From: Phoronis australis
Taxonomy: Eukaryota > Phoronida > Phoronidae
NCBI GenBank assembly: GCA_002633005.1
Contig: NMRA01000222.1
Span: 42,302 to 106,301, forward strand
DNA length: 64,000 nt
Reading direction: 5' to 3'
Below are positions 59,501 through 64,000 of the stretch, in pieces (positions within the stretch are counted from its first letter, which is position 1; each line of letters begins with the position of its first letter). The translations under genes were made by a program, and so were the position numbers. The notes under the pieces were generated by a model. That model saw only the letters and a program-made list of their open reading frames with translations. It was not told the origin of the DNA and did not search any database.

Positions 59501-62500
59501 CAGCCAAAGTTTTAAAAAATTGTGGGCATTCATATTTGAAACATTTGAAAAGTATAAAAGGGTCTATTTTGGCAATTAGTTTTGTCCAAAATTGGTGAGA
59601 TTTTGTTGCATCTGGACATCATTGTTTCTGCCAAATAATCCACTGGAGTTATTAACTTTGAAAGTTATGAAACTTGTTCATGACAATATTTTGATGACAT
59701 TATCGCCGGTAGCACTTCTGGTTGTTAAGAGAGACAGAAAGAAAATAGCGAGGCAAATAATATCCACCGCAGCTTTGAAACAAAAAGCTAAAGCCCACGC
59801 AGCCAGTCATCTTAGCAGCTACAAGCAGTCATTGCACGCCTCTAACTCACAGGTAGCATGGCATTAAACAGGTGAGTGATACTACAAGCTCCACAGTTTA
59901 CAGTTTGTTCGCCTGTGGTCAGGTTGCTCTCGGAATGGCCTGTACAAATGGATCACAAAATTAAAAAATGTGACTTAATTAGTGGATATTGAATGCATAC
60001 CAATAACGCTTAGTAACTGCTACATGAGTGTTATTCCGTCGGATGTAAATCCAACATGGTGACCTACCACATGTAGAACTAATAATTCAATTTACAGCTT
60101 TGAATAGAATAACAATTAATTTCTATTTTAATGAATTGACCAGCACTTGAATCGACAAAAGCAATTTTATTTGCTGCTTGAAAACAGTTATTGTCATTAA
60201 ACATATCACCAAGGGGATAAGCGAACATTGTGTCAATTCAAGACATGGATTGTGATGTGATTCGAAATTTATTTTTCAATAGCACCAGATGATCTCCAAT
60301 CCTGTTACCATAAAACTCCCAAATAATACAAGACAGTAATAATAAAACTGCCACAGTTGTATGCATGAGTAAAACAAAATTACATAACTATTACTAATAT
60401 TTATTGTAAGTATGAACTTGTAATACTTTGAATTGTCAATTTCCACCACTTAATTCAGCTTATAATGACTGCATTCTAACAGTCTGAGACAAGACAGTAT
60501 GAAAAAGAAGGAAACAAAATCACCAACTGAAGACAAGATGAACCTGTGACGAGATGTTGCACACATGTAGATAATGTTAAGTGCACACAATGAAATGTCA
60601 TGCTGGAGAATCCTCAGAAATTATGAGAAAGAACTCAATAGAAATGAAAACAGTCATTGAATAGGGTTATTTTTTATAAAGCACGTCCATAATGATAGGC
60701 CAAAAAGCATTTTGAAGTTGGTTTTGGTCTTTGCCCGACTCACTTTAAGATCTACGCTCACTGACTAAAAATGCCCACAGATATCAACTTTTGTCAAAAT
60801 GTCATATTTTTGGAAAGGCACAAAGTAAGGGCAAGAACGTTTGAAACGCCATGATGTTCTAAACGGTGAATAAAAAAAGAAATCCTACATCAAGTTTGCT
60901 CGTCTCTGGTGAATTTGCTTTTTTTAAATGTGGACAAAACACAGACAAGAACCAACCATGTTTTTGGCCGTGCAGACAAATAATAGTATGAAAAACCAAA
61001 ACCTGGCTAAAATTTATGAAAATTAATGGAAGCAGACAAAAAGTGGCTGTTGAGAAGCCGAAAATGCTACACAACATATTCATGGAAGAAATTTTGTGAC
61101 ACCAGAATGTTTAGAAAATTGATTTTCATGTTTAGTGATTACAAAGGTGATGCATCAAATTAATGCATTCAATAAGCAAAACATTCACCTGTCCATTAAA
61201 TTGAAAATTCATTGAAAGAAATGTTCGGCAGTACAGATTACTCAGTTCTTGCAGCAGCGACAAGGTATTTGTTGTAAATAAGCCGGACATTCATTGTCTG
61301 GACAGTGAAAATATAACCAGTATATCAAGAATGATTGGTTTTCAAAAACTATATAATGTCACCCAAATTTTGACACTTCATTTCCATATTTGGAATAATT
61401 TTCAAATTAGAGTAAAATGGTTTACTTCAGGGTTCTTGCCATAAATTTGACATTTAACAGAAAGCAACGAAATCACTCCTTCTTGTTTTTTGACTTATTT
61501 GTTACGTTCACTGCAATTTATAATTATATGTCAAGACATTATATGAAGCCATAAATTATTATTGTGCTCATATTTAGGGAGACTGCATATGACTGAAAAT
61601 GTCCAAAACTATGCAGCAAGATTTTCCTTGGTATTCACAGTTTAGTTCAAACCATGCTGTTAATAGAGACATGAGTTGGGAATTTTGAGCTGTAAGACGT
61701 AAAACTGAGATACCGTGCTTTTGTAAAAGGTGTTTAAATTTTAATGAGGAAAGACATGCACAGATATTTTTTTGTATGAGGGTAAGACATCAGTGTGTAA
61801 GGTTTTGGTAAAAAAGGGCTTTCATGATGAGTCAAAAATTGCATCAAAATAACATCTAATATTAATATTAGTGCCATTATCACCAGGGCCCAGTTGCATA
61901 GAAGTTATGCGCCGTATAGGAATGACGTCGCATTATCACGCGCCACGTTGTTACTGTTGAACAATGCACCTGACGTCATGCAACAATCAAACACTTATCC
62001 GGCAGATAATTTTGAAGCTTTGTGCAATCTAGCCCAGATTTAAAACCGTTAGTTTTGCCATCTGCTTCAGCTGGCTATAAAGTGATTTGTATGCCTATAA
62101 TACAGGCTGGGTTCATTGTATTTTTAAAAGTATAACTTGGAATTGCTTATGAACATGTCACTATATAAATATTATGTTCTCACTCTATTTGTGCTGTCAT
62201 TAGAAAACTTGCATGCTATAGTTATCGCCGTGCATCTGAATGCGTGTTACAGTTATCCCCGTGCATCTGTGACTGATGAGATCAGAGAAGCTTACCCACA
62301 GAAACAATGACTCCTCTCTTGACTAGTTCTTGAGTGACTTCATCAGCATTTTTTAGCTCAGGTGCGAGGGTGACAATAACGACATCTTTTAGCGAGCCAT
62401 AAACATCCACCAAGTCATCGAAGCCATTGTCAAACTTGCGAACAAACTGGGGAGGGTGTGCACCCAGTTTGTCCTTGCTGATGAAAGGCCCCTCTAGGTG

Positions 62501-63133
62501 TATACCTTCCCATAGAAAAAAATTATTAGCAAACAGTCATGCAATTTTAAGAAGCAACAATATAGTTTAGCTATAAAACTCCCTTCCATTACAAAAACAA
62601 ATTTTAACTTACAGTAGACCACATGCCATATGAAATTGTTCTGTAGTCTAATTGGAGATGATTCCAGGGCTTCTTGACCCTCATTGGTCACCTTTTGAGA
62701 AATTACGATGATTCAAAGCTTTCCATGAGATATTGGATTATCGCATCCAGGTACTCACCTTGAAAAAAATTAGGATTTGACTAATTTTCAGGAGTTGCGA
62801 GATTTCCTCAGTGGATGGTTGGTTACTACAGATACTGGATTATTGCAAACAGTTTGATACAACAACAGAATTGCAAGACTTAGACAGACAGCTGTCACAA
62901 AACACTTCACATTCAAAAAATTGATATTAAAATCCTACCCAACACCTCAGCACCATGTTTTCCACCAGGTCTTTTGTACAACTTGGGAAGAGCCTGTTTG
63001 TAGTATTCACAACAAGACGTAATGACTGTGGGAACGTATGAGGTAACACCATGTGCCAACAGTCCCTTACTGACTAGGTTAACACCTTCAATGAGCTTAT
63101 CTTCAGATGATGAGAAATCTACACCGAACGCAC
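53380..63133 (-). CDS. AMDHD2: N-acetylglucosamine-6-phosphate deacetylase, 5' end outside the window
   Basis: Cytosolic amidohydrolase that removes acetate from GlcNAc-6-phosphate to give GlcN-6-phosphate, feeding amino-sugar recycling. Exons in transcript order are 63133-62939, 62505-62296, then 59939-59851 or 58931-58843, then 56783-56639, 55130-55001, 53864-53818 and 53597-53380. All borders are GT-AG and all phases agree. Family landmarks in order are FGVDFS, SHG-like [20 protein letters not shown] (metal Glu), GHS and THLFNAM (metal His), [23 protein letters not shown] (catalytic Asp), [12 protein letters not shown] and [18 protein letters not shown]. The stop is at 53382-53380. Roughly the first 50-60 residues must lie right of 64000; I found no further exon between 63134 and 64000. 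The orthology call rests on these motifs and their complete order. Confidence 0.93.
53818..53864 (-). CDS. AMDHD2: Deacetylase 47-nt exon
   Basis: Minus strand, between tttttcag and gtaag. It completes AG|T to Ser and reads [16 protein letters not shown], then C|AC joins the last exon. The phases of both neighbours require exactly this reading, and the sequence matches the family's S-I/V-A-x-x-x-x-C-V-R segment. Confidence 0.9.
55001..55130 (-). CDS. AMDHD2: Deacetylase exon with the catalytic Asp
   Basis: Reads (G)[18 protein letters not shown], then a hairpin segment and [10 protein letters not shown], ending AG before gtatgc. D of TDAI is the predicted general acid/base. Confidence 0.93.
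55651..55830 (+). pseudogene. THAP-like start in the left arm, 59 codons
   Basis: Begins [13 protein letters not shown] and remains open to TAG, but loses resemblance to a THAP domain after the first C-x(5)-C pair. No remaining C2CH ligands are evident. Likely the 5' end of a former transposase gene. Confidence 0.4.
55881..56024 (-). pseudogene. THAP-like start in the right arm, 47 codons
   Basis: Begins [17 protein letters not shown], closer to a THAP start (CxVPGC) than the left-arm copy, and ends at TAG after an acidic Ser-rich tail. Converges with the left-arm frame. Confidence 0.4.
56639..56783 (-). CDS. AMDHD2: Deacetylase exon with the ADGIHT motif
   Basis: Begins [20 protein letters not shown], then [20 protein letters not shown] and ends in phase 1. 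The His in DGIHT is the substrate-binding His of the family. It joins in phase 0 to either alternative upstream exon. Confidence 0.93.
56784..58842 (-). other. Deacetylase intron with a hairpin element
   Basis: No exon seen. Carries the foldback at 57631-57806. Open frames at 57888-58359 show no recognised motif. Confidence 0.6.
57631..57806. repeat. Foldback element, about 75-bp arms
   Basis: The left arm (caaacattttaaagtctggtc ...) pairs with the right arm ending gaccagacttaaaatgtttg. Arms are about 85% complementary with a spacer of about 25 bases. A small MITE-like hairpin. Confidence 0.8.
58843..58931 (-). CDS. AMDHD2: Deacetylase alternative exon B (89 nt)
   Basis: Minus strand, between tttttccaacag and gtgagt. 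Reads (G)[14 protein letters not shown], then [15 protein letters not shown], in phase 1 to 0. Contains both metal-ligand His residues (GHS and THLFNAM). Same length and phases as exon A at 59851-59939; 19 of 30 residues are identical. Its central residues are closer to the usual family sequence (AGATF before ITHLFNAM), so this may be the canonical form. Confidence 0.9.
59851..59939 (-). CDS. AMDHD2: Deacetylase alternative exon A (89 nt)
   Basis: Minus strand, between ccatttgtacag and gtgagtta. Reads (G)[14 protein letters not shown], then [15 protein letters not shown], in phase 1 to 0. Both His ligands are kept. Since 89 is not a multiple of three, using both A and B, or neither, would shift the frame, so the two are expected to be mutually exclusive. 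The differences fall in the helix between the two metal ligands. Confidence 0.88.
59940..62295 (-). other. Deacetylase intron, no exon seen
   Basis: About 2.4 kb of A+T-rich sequence. No further alternative copy of the 89-nt exon was recognised, though a diverged one cannot be excluded by eye. Confidence 0.55.
62296..62505 (-). CDS. AMDHD2: Deacetylase exon with metal-ligand Glu
   Basis: Begins (G)[18 protein letters not shown], then [20 protein letters not shown] and [19 protein letters not shown], ending VSVG in phase 1. E of HLEGPF is the predicted metal ligand. The acceptor (ttctatgggaag) is less pyrimidine-rich than the others, but phase and sequence fix it. Confidence 0.92.
62939..63133 (-). 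CDS. AMDHD2: Deacetylase most upstream exon in the window
   Basis: Reads (G)[19 protein letters not shown], then [21 protein letters not shown] and ends [10 protein letters not shown]. Begins in phase 1, so a further exon ending in one base lies upstream beyond the window or was missed. Confidence 0.92.
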
Positions 63134-64000
63134 CTTTAAAGGGATCACATTTCAGTTATTGCATAAGACAGGTACTGGAGACATACTGGGTAGTGACAAG
63201 AAAATGGGAGATATTCGAGGGAAATTTCTTGGAGAATTCAGATTTAATCCACAGCATTACTGCCATTTTTAGATGCATTGTGGGGTAGTTCTTGACTCGT
63301 ATACATCACAGATAACATGCAGACGTGTAGCCCGATTCATAATTAATTGACTTCAGGGTGATTGTAGGATGCAAGTCTCAAGAATCTTTTGTGCAAGACT
63401 TGCTGTTTTATGTAACTATATTTGATGCAGTTTGAGACTCGTTTACACTCTTTCATTGTTCTATGAAGGTTGGTTTGTCGTACTCGTACCATAACACAAT
63501 GCAGTGGTCCTGTGCTTTCAATTATGTGTACACGCAAGTGACAAGCGTTGATTACGTCATACTGTTTTTTACCAAGTTGTCAGTGACGTCACCAGATATT
63601 TACGAGCCAGCAACCATACACATTGCATTTTAAAAATGTTAACTGTGCTGTACATGAAATCCCTCAAATCCGTACAAGGGATTACAGAAATTGTTGGTGA
63701 AACAGCAGCATGGAAATGTTCAAATCACTACACAATGTACGGTAACCCTGTAGAAAAGTAAAATTACGCAATCCTCAAAGTATTTAAGCAATTCTGAGAG
63801 TGTATTGTCCAACAATCTATGTCTTCAGTGGCTTCACTTTTTGACGATCGCTGTAACTTCAACAGAAACGTTGAATAATGGCTCCTTGAAAGCTATGGTC
63901 TCAGCATGGTACATTTATTTAGGAGGTGATTATTTTGATACCATAATACATGTAGTGCCTATGTGAGACCAATGGGCAAGACCCTTTCCATGTAGGCTAT
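63134..64000. other. Upstream deacetylase intron, no exon seen
   Basis: Searched on the minus strand for the family's N-terminal APGFID-type segment, without success. The window ends inside this intron. Confidence 0.5.

Noticed and set aside
59592-59867. 91-codon plus-strand open frame
   Set aside because: Ends over the antisense of deacetylase alternative exon A. No motif.
63343-63537. Possible upstream deacetylase exon on the minus strand
   Set aside because: The translation does not resemble the family's N-terminal segment and lacks suitable splice borders.

Overview
The window is animal nuclear DNA. It has no operons or bacterial-style dense coding. It shows spliced genes with GT-AG introns, introns of 0.3 to 4 kb, about 60% A+T, many TACATGTA palindromes and dense transposon debris. 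Two protein-coding genes can be read exon by exon. The host is probably a marine invertebrate deuterostome (hemichordate, echinoderm or cephalochordate). That is an inference, resting mainly on a Gmr1-like Ty3/Gypsy element, a group known from deuterostomes, and on the TACATGTA-rich, repeat-rich style of the DNA.

Left part (1-21.7 kb). After a truncated mobile element (1-698) and a mostly empty stretch, a plus-strand gene runs from 4627 to 20338. It encodes a patatin-like phospholipase with an N-myristoylation-type start (MGNTLS), the full catalytic set (GGGVK, GTSGG, DGG) and an EF-hand region before the C-terminus. One short exon between 5155 and 7662 could not be found, so the model is incomplete. 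Its introns hold a 57-bp perfect palindrome, a minisatellite, a 430-bp hairpin and several repeat fragments.

Middle (21.7-53 kb). This is a repeat landscape with a decayed Ty3/Gypsy element (about 24.2-28.6 kb) whose integrase lies upstream of reverse transcriptase. Immediately after it sits an intact orphan copy of the phospholipase last exon (28641-28691). A further decayed copy of the last four exons is at 43.7-45.7 kb. The 3' end of the gene therefore exists in three tandem copies. Between and beyond them are two long direct repeats with tRNA-like promoter boxes, a family of elements with inverted ends, and a pogo-like transposase relic.

Right part (53-64 kb). A minus-strand gene for N-acetylglucosamine-6-phosphate deacetylase (AMDHD2/NagA family) runs off the right edge, so its N-terminus is outside. 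Seven constitutive exons are readable, including a 47-nt one. Between the exon ending at 62296 and the one starting at 56783 lie two alternative 89-nt exons (59851-59939 and 58843-58931). They share phases and encode homologous versions of the segment with both metal-binding histidines, which is a strong candidate for mutually exclusive splicing. An intron of this gene hosts a TTAA-flanked foldback element with a THAP-like protein start in both arms. The two genes show no obvious functional connection.
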